Below, in pieces: positions 1-6,257 of a stretch of 6,799 bases of DNA. The stretch is from an uncultured Clostridia bacterium (GTDB lineage Bacteria; Bacillota; Clostridia; Christensenellales; Aristaeellaceae). Made by a program: the position numbers and the translations under genes. The notes beneath the pieces are model-generated. The model had not been told where the DNA came from. It did no database searches and saw only the letters and a program-made list of their open reading frames with translations. Position 1 is the stretch's first letter, and every line of letters starts with the position of its first letter. The stretch is from NCBI GenBank assembly GCA_934643535.1, contig CAKUCE010000169.1:1-6799 (forward strand), read 5' to 3'.

Positions 1-383
1 ATTCCATGCTGCTCTACTATGCCAGCATGCTCAACATTTCGGAAGATCTCTACGAGGCCGCCAACATTGACGGTGCCGGAAAGGTCAGCCAGTTTTTCCG
101 GATCACGCTGCCGCTTCTGCGCAGCACGCATTTTACGGTGTTCATTCTGGGAGCGCTGGGCTCGCTGAAGTGCTATGACATCGTCTATGTGCTGACCGGC
201 GGCGGCCCCAACCACGCTACGGAAACCTTCTCCACCTACATTCAGGAATTTGCCTTCTCCACCTTCAAGCAGGGACGCGCCTCCACGCTGGTGGTATTCA
301 TGTTCCTGATCGCCATGGTGATCACCGCCGCCCAGCTTATCCTGTACTACCGGGGCGACCAGGAAAAGGAGATGAGCCTGTGA
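1..383 (+). CDS. CUT1 sugar ABC transporter permease, MalF/UgpA type (5' partial)
   Basis: Inner-membrane subunit of a binding-protein-dependent carbohydrate importer, the MalF/UgpA-like half of a permease heterodimer. The reading frame is open to the left edge, so the ATG at 6 is almost certainly internal; family members are about 290-310 residues and only the last 125 or so are visible. Counting from that ATG, the cytoplasmic EAA loop that docks to the ATPase is at residues 17-39 (EAA, then DGA, then LP). A membrane segment follows at about 42-64. The motif TGGGPNHATET at 64-74 is typical of the MalF-like C-terminal part, and a last membrane segment lies at about 93-115. The stop TGA at 381-383 overlaps the GTG start of the next permease, which suggests translational coupling. 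The sugar cannot be told from this fragment. The family call is firm; the specificity is unknown. Confidence 0.93.
   Translation, partial: SMLLYYASMLNISEDLYEAANIDGAGKVSQFFRITLPLLRSTHFTVFILGALGSLKCYDIVYVLTGGGPNHATETFSTYIQEFAFSTFKQGRASTLVVFMFLIAMVITAAQLILYYRGDQEKEMSL
364..371 (+). promoter_or_regulatory. Ribosome binding site for the second permease (decides the GTG start)
   Basis: AAAAGGAG lies 8 nt upstream of the GTG at 380. The nearby ATG at 372 is in the frame of the upstream permease and reads only three codons to its stop. The GTG is therefore the only well-placed start for the second permease. Confidence 0.75.
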
Positions 384-1177
384 AAAACTCCCTCTGCTAC
401 CGGATCCTGACCGGCGTCATCTGCCTGCTGGCCACGGCGTTTTTCCTGTTCCCGCTGGGGATCATGCTCTGGCGTTCCTTCCAGAACGGCGGCTTTTCCA
501 ACTATGGGAAGGTGTTCAACAGCTATAACCTTCTGGTCAACTTCTGGGCCAGCCTGCAGATCGTAGGCGGAACGCTGCTGGTGGTCATGTTTGCCGTATC
601 GCTGGCGGCATATGCCTTCTCCAAGCTGCCTTTTCCCGCGAAGCGCACCCTGTACTACATCCTGCTCACCGGCATGATGATCCCCACGGCGGCGGTGCTG
701 TTTCCGCCGTTCCTCATCGTGCGGGGGATGGGCCTGCTGGGGTCTCCCCTGTCCGTCATTCTGCCCTACGCCACCTTCAGCTGCTGCTTCAATCTGATGA
801 TCCTGAAAAATTACTGCGACTCCATCCCCAACGAAATGATGGAAGCCGCTACGATCGACGGCGCATCCCGCTGGCAGATCTTCTCCAGGGTCATGATGCC
901 CGTCGCCAAGCCCGGGCTGGCCGTCGTGCTGATGCAGACGTTTCTGAGCGCATGGAATGAGCTGCAGATGGTGAAGACCTTCATCACCGATCCGCTTCGT
1001 CAGCCCCTGTCGGTGGTTCCGATCCGTTTTGCCCAGACCTCGGTGGCCAGCCACGATTTTACTACGGAGGTTCTCTACGCCGCGCTGGTCATCTGTCTGG
1101 TTCCCGTGGTCGTTTTCTACGCATTCGCCGCCCGTTCGCTGGTAGCCGGTCTGACCAGCGGCGCGGTAAAAGGATAA
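380..1177 (+). CDS. CUT1 sugar ABC transporter permease, MalG/UgpE type
   Basis: Second membrane subunit of the carbohydrate importer, pairing with the upstream MalF-like protein. At 265 residues it is near the usual length of MalG/UgpE-like proteins. About six membrane segments are visible: roughly residues 9-30, 56-79, 91-112, 121-142, 178-196 and 231-252. The EAA loop is at 155-180 (EAATIDGASR followed by a conserved proline, P174) and would contact the ATPase coupling helix. The GTG start at 380 overlaps the preceding stop (GTGA) and has a good Shine-Dalgarno sequence 8 nt upstream. No ATPase gene is visible; CUT1 systems in Firmicutes often share one MsmK-type ATPase encoded elsewhere, which is an inference here. 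The hydrolase gene begins 15 nt downstream, so all three probably share one transcript. The substrate is not determinable from the permease. Confidence 0.93.
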   Translation: MKNSLCYRILTGVICLLATAFFLFPLGIMLWRSFQNGGFSNYGKVFNSYNLLVNFWASLQIVGGTLLVVMFAVSLAAYAFSKLPFPAKRTLYYILLTGMMIPTAAVLFPPFLIVRGMGLLGSPLSVILPYATFSCCFNLMILKNYCDSIPNEMMEAATIDGASRWQIFSRVMMPVAKPGLAVVLMQTFLSAWNELQMVKTFITDPLRQPLSVVPIRFAQTSVASHDFTTEVLYAALVICLVPVVVFYAFAARSLVAGLTSGAVKG

Positions 1178-1192
1178 AGGAGAGGAAAAAAG

Positions 1193-2770
1193 ATGAAACT
1201 GGAATACCCGGTCTATCGGGACAAAGTCATGGGCTGCTGGGCTGGAAAAAACGTCGGCGGCGTGCTGGGCGCGCCCTTTGAGTGCAAGCGGCAGTTCAAC
1301 GGAGACGTGGACTTTTACACGCAGGATCTGAGCAAGGGCCCTGTGCCCAACGATGATCTGGATCTGCAAATCGTCTGGCTGGCGGCGGTGGAACGGTACG
1401 GCCGCAACGTGAACGCCTCTATTCTGGGCGAATACTGGCTCAGCTTTGTCACCCCCAACTGGGTGGAATACGGAACGGGCAAATCCAACCTGCGGGCCGG
1501 GCTGCTGCCGCCGCTCAGCGGCCACGTGGACAATGTGTACCGCAACAGCTGCGGATGCTTTATCCGTTCCGAGATCTGGGCCTGTCTGGCTCCCGGCCAG
1601 CCCCAGTTAGCCGCTCAGTATGCCCGCGAGGACGCCATCGTCGATCATTCGGAGGAGGGCATGTACGCGGAAATTTTCACTGCGGCCCTGCAAAGCGCCG
1701 CCTTTGTGGAAAGCGACCCCAACACCCTGATCGACATCGCCCTGAGCTATGTGCCTGCGGACAGCGCCTTGGCCCGCGCCATTGCCGAGGCCCGGCGTTG
1801 CTATCAGAATCAAGTAGACTTCCGGGAGGCCCGGAAGCGCGTCCATAACACGGCTCCCGGCACCTTCGGCCTGCAGGAATGGACGCTGGATGAAATTCCT
1901 GTAAAGGACAACGAGGGAATGGAGCTGGGTACGCCCGGCTTTGACGCGCCGGAAAACGTAGCGTTCAGCATGCTGGCATGGCTGTACGGCGAAGGCGACT
2001 TTGGCCGCAGCCTTTGTCTGGCCAATGCCTGCGGCGAGGACACCGACTGCACCTGCGCCACGCTGGGAGCGACGCTGGGCATTATCATGGGAGCCAAAAA
2101 TCTGCCGGAGAAATGGCTTGCCCCGCTGGATGACAAAATCGCCACGCTCTGCATCAACCGCACCAGCGAGGGCGTATGGGTGCCCGCCACGGTCACGGAA
2201 CTGACCGACCGGGTGGTTCGTCAGGCTCCGCTGTTTCTGGGGCAGCAGCTCTGCGATATTTATGCGCCCGGCGGCGCGGCCTTTGAGTGCCGTTCGGGGC
2301 GCGGCCTGTATTGTCCCCAGTCCGCCCGCTATCTGAAAGGGCTGAACGGCCACAAGAAGGATATTGACCTGACGCCCGCCGAAGTGGCCGCCCTGACGCC
2401 GTACCATGTGCGCTATGCCTACCCGGCCTTTTCCATGGACGTGGATTACCGGGGCAGCGTGACCTTTACCCCCGGCATCGAGCGGCGCATCACCGTGACA
2501 CTGGTCAATTCCTTCACCCAGTACCAGCAGCAGTGGGCCCGCGTCACGCTGTATACGCCGCCCTGCGCAGCCGTCTCCTCGCCGCGCACCGTGATGCTTC
2601 CCCTGAACAACCATGTAGGCGCCAAAGCGGAATGCACCTTTGCCTTCACCGCCGACGAAACCGCTCCCGCCAAGCTGGAGCTGCTGGTAGACGTCGCGCT
2701 GGAGGGCCGCCATTCCAACGGCATCGCCAAGGTGACGCTGATGGCGGCGGAAGCCGAACCGACGCTCTGA
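1193..2770 (+). CDS. ADP-ribosylglycohydrolase family protein with C-terminal beta-rich extension
   Basis: Predicted cytoplasmic hydrolase of the ADP-ribosylglycohydrolase (ARH/DraG) fold, 525 residues, longer than the roughly 300-360 of single-domain members. The fold signatures appear in order: GCWAGKNVGGVLGAPFE at 14-30, NDDLDLQ at 53-59 (the usual T/S-D-D-T metal motif), a conserved His in DHSEEGMYAE at 151-160, and GEDTDCTCATLG at 281-292 (the usual G-x-D-T-D-T motif). Residues about 405-520 are rich in beta-forming stretches and look like a separate domain that I do not recognise. There is no signal peptide or membrane segment. The start is supported by AAAGGAGAGG 7 nt upstream of the ATG. 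It is the last gene of the sugar operon and is followed by a strong terminator. Family members remove ADP-ribose from proteins or small molecules, but in a sugar uptake operon the substrate may instead be an imported glycoside or nucleoside-like compound (inference). The family call is firm; the function is open. Confidence 0.88.
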   Translation: MKLEYPVYRDKVMGCWAGKNVGGVLGAPFECKRQFNGDVDFYTQDLSKGPVPNDDLDLQIVWLAAVERYGRNVNASILGEYWLSFVTPNWVEYGTGKSNLRAGLLPPLSGHVDNVYRNSCGCFIRSEIWACLAPGQPQLAAQYAREDAIVDHSEEGMYAEIFTAALQSAAFVESDPNTLIDIALSYVPADSALARAIAEARRCYQNQVDFREARKRVHNTAPGTFGLQEWTLDEIPVKDNEGMELGTPGFDAPENVAFSMLAWLYGEGDFGRSLCLANACGEDTDCTCATLGATLGIIMGAKNLPEKWLAPLDDKIATLCINRTSEGVWVPATVTELTDRVVRQAPLFLGQQLCDIYAPGGAAFECRSGRGLYCPQSARYLKGLNGHKKDIDLTPAEVAALTPYHVRYAYPAFSMDVDYRGSVTFTPGIERRITVTLVNSFTQYQQQWARVTLYTPPCAAVSSPRTVMLPLNNHVGAKAECTFAFTADETAPAKLELLVDVALEGRHSNGIAKVTLMAAEAEPTL

Positions 2771-2785
2771 CGCTCCGATTCCATT

Positions 2786-2824
2786 CCAAAAAACGTCTCC
2801 CTATCATAGGGAGACGTTTTTTGG
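2786..2824. terminator. Bidirectional intrinsic terminator between convergent operons
   Basis: A perfect 18-bp inverted repeat with a 3-nt loop (arms 2786-2803 and 2807-2824). The GC-rich core (CGTCTCCCTA and its complement) is flanked by six A residues on the left and six T residues on the right. Read in either direction it gives a hairpin followed by a U-run, so it can end transcripts of the hydrolase gene (stop at 2770) and of the binding-protein gene arriving from the other side (stop at 2913). Confidence 0.9.
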
Positions 2825-2912
2825 CGGCCAGTGAGAAAGGGGGGGCGGCACAGGAGCCTGCCCTCCCGGCAGGAGGCCGCGCCTTTTCTTTTTCTGCGCA
2901 CCGGAAAACCAT

Positions 2913-3713
2913 TTACTGTTCCGGCCGGGTAATATCCTTGCCGAAGTATTTTTCAGAAATGCGGGTCAGTTCGCCTTCCGCGTCCAGCTCGGCAATGGCC
3001 TGATTGACCGCCTCCAGCAGAGAGGCGCAGCGTTCTTCCTTGCGCATGGGCAGGGACACCTTCGAAGCCTCTTCCGTCAGGGCCACCACCTTCAGGTTGG
3101 CGTCGGGATGAACGCTCATGTAATCATAGAAGGAAACCTCCGCGTTCAGCGTCGCGTCCGCCCGGCCGGACAGCACCATCTGAATGGTCTGATCCAGCGT
3201 GTCCACACCGGCGGCGGTCGCGCCGTAGCTCTCGGCCAGCGTCATATAGGTGCTGGCGATCGAATTGGCGGTATGCTTGCCCTTCAGATCCTCAAAGGAC
3301 TGGATGTCCGTATTGTCGCCCCGTACGATCAGCGCCGTGCGGATGTAGCCGTAGGGCGTGGAAAAATCATACTTCTGCGCGCGCTCGTCCGTTACTTCCA
3401 CGCCGTTGGCGGCAATGTCGTAGCGGCCGGAGTCCAGCCCGGCAAAAATGCCGTCCCACTCGGTTTCCGCAAAGGTCGCGGTCACGCCCAGCTTGGCGGC
3501 GATAGCCTGCATAACCTCCACGTCAAAGCCCACCAGTGTGCCCTGTTCGTCGTGATAGGTCCACGGCGCCCACGCGCCCTCGGTCGCTACCACGATTTCG
3601 CCCCGGCTCTTGATTTCCGAAAGCAGATCGTCGCTTTCGGCCTGCGCCGCCAAAACGGTCAGCCCCATTACCAGCGCCAGCAGCAGCGCCGCAAATCCAC
3701 GAAATTTACGCAT
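2913..3713 (-). CDS. Polar amino acid ABC transporter substrate-binding protein (SBP family 3, cystine-like)
   Basis: Extracytoplasmic receptor that captures an amino acid and delivers it to the permease encoded upstream. With the start at 3713 it has 266 residues. Residues 1-25 form a signal peptide: basic MRKFR, a hydrophobic stretch, then AQA before Glu26. No lipobox cysteine is present. The family 3 signature is at 62-67 (GFDVEV). The segment at 108-122 (TDERAQKYDFSTPYG) holds Arg111, at the position that binds the ligand carboxylate in HisJ-like proteins. LSGRADATLNAE at 181-192 is the region of the amino-group-binding acid. Overall wording (WDGIFAGLDSGRYDI, TDERAQKYDFSTPY) is closest to what I recall of FliY/TcyA cystine receptors, but specificity is inferred only. 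The ATG at 3713 is preferred over 3719 and 3749 because GGAAGG sits 6 nt before it and it gives a standard signal peptide. It is the last gene of its operon. Confidence 0.9.
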   Translation of the reverse strand: MRKFRGFAALLLALVMGLTVLAAQAESDDLLSEIKSRGEIVVATEGAWAPWTYHDEQGTLVGFDVEVMQAIAAKLGVTATFAETEWDGIFAGLDSGRYDIAANGVEVTDERAQKYDFSTPYGYIRTALIVRGDNTDIQSFEDLKGKHTANSIASTYMTLAESYGATAAGVDTLDQTIQMVLSGRADATLNAEVSFYDYMSVHPDANLKVVALTEEASKVSLPMRKEERCASLLEAVNQAIAELDAEGELTRISEKYFGKDITRPEQ

Positions 3714-3719
3714 ATTCAT

Positions 3720-3725
3720 CCTTCC
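3720..3725 (-). promoter_or_regulatory. Ribosome binding site of the binding-protein gene (decides the start)
   Basis: On the minus strand GGAAGG ends 6 nt before the ATG at 3713. It directly abuts the alternative ATG at 3719, which would then have to use the weaker-placed AAAGGA with only 3 nt of spacing. This supports the start at 3713 and argues against the longer frame starting at 3749. Confidence 0.6.
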
Positions 3726-3736
3726 TTTCGTTGTAC

Positions 3737-3757
3737 GGGATCCAAGCATGGGATCCC
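3737..3757 (-). other. Short stem-loop between ATPase and binding-protein genes
   Basis: Inverted repeat with 7-bp arms (GGGATCC at 3737-3743 and GGATCCC at 3751-3757) and a 7-nt loop, in the 60-nt gap between the ATPase stop and the binding-protein start. No U-run follows on the minus strand, so it does not look like a full terminator. It could stabilise the mRNA 5' end for the binding protein, which importers usually need in excess (inference). It could also be chance. Confidence 0.35.
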
Positions 3758-3773
3758 CCTTTTCCCCGCGAAA

Positions 3774-4562
3774 TCAGGCGCGGGGCTCCTGATCGCCATC
3801 GATCATCTGCAAAAAGGCGCGGGTGCGCGCTTCCTTCGGGTGATCGAAAAACGCCTTGGATGGGCCTTCCTCCACGATGACTCCGTTTTCCATAAAGGCC
3901 ACCTTGTTGGAAACGTTCCGGGCAAAGCCCATTTCATGCGTGACCACCAGCATGGTCATGCCCTCCTGCGCCAGATCGCGCATGACGGACAGCACCTCGC
4001 CGGTCAGCTCCGGGTCGAGGGCGGAGGTCGGCTCGTCAAAATAGATGATCTCTGGGTCGGAGGCCAGCGCCCGGGCAATGGCCACCCGCTGCTGCTGTCC
4101 GCCGGAAAGCTCGGCGGGGTAAGCGTCCGCCCGGTCGGCCAGCCCGACTTTTTCCAGCATTTTCATGCCAATGTCTTTGGCCTCGGCCTTGGGCATTTTC
4201 CGGGCGATCACCAGTCCTTCCATGATGTTGCCCAGCGCCGTCCTGTTCAGAAACAGGTTATAGCTCTGGAACACGAAGGCCGTTTTGCGGCGAAGCCGGG
4301 CCACGTCCCTCCTGGCCGTCTGATGCAGGTCAAAGGTTTCCCCGTCGAAGGTCAGCGTTCCGCCGTCCGCCCGCTCCAGAAAATTCAGGCACCGCAGCAG
4401 CGTGGTCTTGCCCGATCCGCTGGGGCCCAGAATGGCAACCACGTCGCCCTTGTCCACCTCCAGACTCACATCCCGCAGAACGGGCTGATCGCCGAAGGCT
4501 TTTCGGATGTTGTCCACCCGGAGAAGACAGCCGTGCTTTTCACTTGCCGTCCCGTTTGCCAT
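3774..4562 (-). CDS. Polar amino acid ABC transporter ATP-binding protein (GlnQ/TcyC type)
   Basis: Cytoplasmic ATPase that powers the amino acid importer, 262 residues, slightly longer than the usual 240-250 through an N-terminal extension of about 10 residues. All ABC motifs are intact: aromatic A-loop residue F23, Walker A GPSGSGKT at 46-53, Q-loop Q99, signature LSGGQQQR at 152-159, Walker B IIYFDE at 172-177 with catalytic E177, D-loop SALD at 180-183, and H-loop H209. The layout and the PAAT-type signature match the polar amino acid group. The ATG at 4562 lies inside the end of the permease gene (23-nt overlap) and has AAAGGAGG 10 nt upstream, so the two genes are probably translationally coupled. 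The partners are the permease encoded upstream and the binding protein encoded downstream. Confidence 0.95.
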   Translation of the reverse strand: MANGTASEKHGCLLRVDNIRKAFGDQPVLRDVSLEVDKGDVVAILGPSGSGKTTLLRCLNFLERADGGTLTFDGETFDLHQTARRDVARLRRKTAFVFQSYNLFLNRTALGNIMEGLVIARKMPKAEAKDIGMKMLEKVGLADRADAYPAELSGGQQQRVAIARALASDPEIIYFDEPTSALDPELTGEVLSVMRDLAQEGMTMLVVTHEMGFARNVSNKVAFMENGVIVEEGPSKAFFDHPKEARTRAFLQMIDGDQEPRA

Positions 4563-5217
4563 AGGAAGAAAGCCTCCTTTCCCCTGCCCGCTGAATAAAG
4601 GTCAGGATCGTGGAAAACAGCAGGTAGATCGCCGCCACCTCGCAGTACAGGGGCAGCATTTCATAGGTCCGCGCCGCAATGCGCTGGGTGGCCATGAACA
4701 TTTCCATCACGGTAATGTTGGCCGCCAACGAAGTATCCTTCACCATGGAGATCAGGGAGTTGGACAGGGGCGGGAAGGCCGTTCGCAGCGCCTGAGGCAG
4801 CACAATGCGCCGGATGATCTGCAAATAGCTCATGCCCACGCAGTAGCCCGCCTCCATCTGACCGGCCGGGACGGCTTCCAGCGCCGCCCGCATGGTCTCG
4901 GCGCAGTATGCGCCTTCGTTGATGGAAAAAACGATGATCGCCGCCGGGAAGGGATCCAGCACAATGCCGATATCCGGCAGGCCGTAAAACACCACGAACA
5001 GCTGCACCAGCAGGGGCGTGCCGCGAATTACCCAGATATAGAACCGGGCGATCTGTTTCAGCACGCGGATGTTGGCGAACTGCACCAGCGCCGTGATGAT
5101 GGCGATGACCATGGCCAGCGAGAAGGAGATCACCGTCAGCGGGATGGTCATGGTCAGTCCGGGCAGCAAGATCTGCCCGAAGGAGTCGATGAGCAGTTGA
5201 ATAACACGGTTGTTCAT
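4540..5217 (-). CDS. Polar amino acid ABC transporter permease (HisM/GlnP/TcyB type)
   Basis: Membrane subunit of the amino acid importer, 225 residues, the normal size for this family. About five hydrophobic segments are visible: roughly residues 18-47, 58-80, 91-105, 158-175 and 189-208. The family motif RGTPLLVQLFVVFYGLP is at 65-81. The EAA loop at 122-145 (EAGYCVG, then LPQALR) would contact the ATPase. Only one permease gene is present, so it would act as a homodimer, as is common for GlnP/TcyB-type systems. The start ATG at 5217 is preceded by a modest TAGGAA site. The gene opens the importer operon and lies 59 nt after the phosphoesterase gene. Confidence 0.94.
   Translation of the reverse strand: MNNRVIQLLIDSFGQILLPGLTMTIPLTVISFSLAMVIAIITALVQFANIRVLKQIARFYIWVIRGTPLLVQLFVVFYGLPDIGIVLDPFPAAIIVFSINEGAYCAETMRAALEAVPAGQMEAGYCVGMSYLQIIRRIVLPQALRTAFPPLSNSLISMVKDTSLAANITVMEMFMATQRIAARTYEMLPLYCEVAAIYLLFSTILTFIQRAGERRLSSYGKRDGK
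4573..4580 (-). promoter_or_regulatory. Ribosome binding site of the ABC ATPase gene
   Basis: On the minus strand AAAGGAGG lies 10 nt before the ATG at 4562 and inside the coding sequence of the permease. It supports the chosen ATPase start and hence the 23-nt gene overlap. Confidence 0.6.
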
Positions 5218-5250
5218 TTCAATTCCTACCTTTGTGGAAAGCCGTTATGC

Positions 5251-5274
5251 AAAAAACGCCAAGTCCGGGCTGGC
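5251..5274 (-). terminator. Possible weak intrinsic terminator after the NrnA-like gene
   Basis: On the minus strand, just after the phosphoesterase stop, a short stem (GCCAG at 5274-5270 pairing with TTGGC at 5262-5258, one G-U pair, 7-nt loop) is followed by G and then six T residues (5256-5251). The stem is short, so termination would be partial at best. If real, it separates the phosphoesterase pair from the amino acid importer. No convincing promoter is seen in the roughly 30 nt left before the permease start. Confidence 0.35.
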
Positions 5275-5276
5275 CG

Positions 5277-6257
5277 TTACAGCCAATCGTCGTGTTCGGC
5301 CTTGTACCGTTCCGTCAGCTCGTCCGCTTCGGCGACGAGCGCCTGCAGTTCGCCGGCGCCGTATACCGTGGCCCCGCTGGCACAGGCGTGCCCGCCGCCG
5401 TGATAGCGCTCCGCCAGCCCGTTCACCGACATGAACCGGGAGCGCAGCCGCACCCGGATGGAGCCGTCCGGCGCGTCGATGAAGGCCAACTGACAGATGC
5501 AGCCCCTGATGGTATCCAGATAGCCGATGGCGGCGCTGGCGTCCTCGAAGGAAAGGCCGAACTGCTCCTGCGCTTCCCGGTCGATCCGCAGCCAGACCAC
5601 GCCGTTTTCCGTGCGGTGAAGCTGATCGTAAACCCACGCCTCAAAGCGGAAGGATTCGAAATCCCGCAGGTACAGCTGAGCGTAAAGCCGCTCCGTGTCC
5701 ACGCCCACGTCCATCAAAAACGCGGCCCGGCGCAGCGTGTCGCCGTTCACCCCGGGAAAACGGAAACGGCCGGAGTCCGTCACCATGCCCAGATACAGGA
5801 ATGCGGCGGCCTGCGCGTCTATTTTCAGCGTCTCCGGGAAGGTCTGTGCCAGCGCAGCGATCATCTCGCAGCAGGAAGAGCAGTCCTCCTCCACCCACAG
5901 CACAGAAGCATAAGGCTCCACGTTGGGATGATGGTCGATCTTGACCAGTTCCCGGCAAAGGAAAAAATTCGGGTTGGAAATCCGCTCGGACGAGCCGGTA
6001 TCCACCACCACGCCCAGCGCATTGGCATAGGCAGCCTCGGGCATGGCCGGATCGTCCGGCCCCAGAAAGGCCAGATGACCGGACACGTCGCTTTCCGGCA
6101 GATCGATCTGCTTTTCCGGGAAGCTAAGGCGCAGTATCCGCTGAAGCCCCTTGCTGGCCCCCAGGCAATCGCCGTCGGGCCGTTTGTGGCGGAAAAGGAC
6201 GATATGATCGTACTCCTGTATTTTTTGAAGAATCGGCAGCATTTTTTCCCGGGTCAT
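5277..6257 (-). CDS. DHH/DHHA1 phosphoesterase, NrnA-like (oligoribonuclease / pAp phosphatase family)
   Basis: Predicted cytoplasmic metal-dependent phosphoesterase, 326 residues, matching the 310-330 of NrnA (YtqI) proteins. All DHH motifs are present: HKRPDGD at 24-30, the aspartate in VVDTGS at 84-89 (D86), DHH at 108-110, and VTDSGRF at 159-165 (D161). The DHHA1 substrate-binding part follows, with GGGHACASG at 287-295 and an upstream stretch IRVRLRSR at 267-274. NrnA enzymes degrade very short RNAs and dephosphorylate 3'-phosphoadenosine 5'-phosphate; related DHH enzymes cut cyclic dinucleotide products. The exact substrate cannot be read from motifs. The start ATG at 6257 overlaps the stop of the preceding DHH gene (ATGA), with GGAGG 7 nt upstream, so the two are probably translationally coupled. 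The amino acid importer genes follow on the same strand. Confidence 0.92.
   Translation of the reverse strand: MTREKMLPILQKIQEYDHIVLFRHKRPDGDCLGASKGLQRILRLSFPEKQIDLPESDVSGHLAFLGPDDPAMPEAAYANALGVVVDTGSSERISNPNFFLCRELVKIDHHPNVEPYASVLWVEEDCSSCCEMIAALAQTFPETLKIDAQAAAFLYLGMVTDSGRFRFPGVNGDTLRRAAFLMDVGVDTERLYAQLYLRDFESFRFEAWVYDQLHRTENGVVWLRIDREAQEQFGLSFEDASAAIGYLDTIRGCICQLAFIDAPDGSIRVRLRSRFMSVNGLAERYHGGGHACASGATVYGAGELQALVAEADELTERYKAEHDDWL

Noticed and set aside
347..1525. Minus-strand open frame (392 codons) opposite the second permease and the hydrolase start
   Set aside because: It is antisense to genes with clear motifs, has a low-complexity composition rich in Gln, His, Gly and Arg, and shows no domain.
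1607..2713. Minus-strand open frame (368 codons) opposite the hydrolase
   Set aside because: It is a shadow of the ADP-ribosylglycohydrolase-like gene with no motif and no supporting context.
1193..2770. Reading the ADP-ribosylglycohydrolase-like gene as an antitoxin or phage-defence component
   Set aside because: No ADP-ribosyltransferase toxin, macrodomain or defence gene is next to it. The visible neighbours are sugar permeases in a tight operon.
2857..2873. Second hairpin in the convergent gap (CCTGCC, 5-nt loop, GGCAGG), near a run of seven G
   Set aside because: The stem is only 6 bp and no U-run follows it on either strand. The 2786-2824 element is far better as the terminator.
3714..3749. 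Longer binding-protein start at 3749 (12 extra residues)
   Set aside because: It would put a polar, charged stretch before the signal peptide, and the good GGAAGG site lies downstream of that ATG and just before 3713.
3108..4598. Long plus-strand open frame (496 codons) opposite the binding protein and ATPase
   Set aside because: It is antisense to two genes with intact family motifs. The translation is rich in His, Gln, Gly and Arg with no recognisable domain, as expected for a GC-rich antisense shadow.
4507..5403. Plus-strand open frame (298 codons) opposite the amino acid permease
   Set aside because: It is antisense to a well-supported membrane protein, and its His/Gln/Asp/Gly-rich translation is typical of the reverse complement of such genes.
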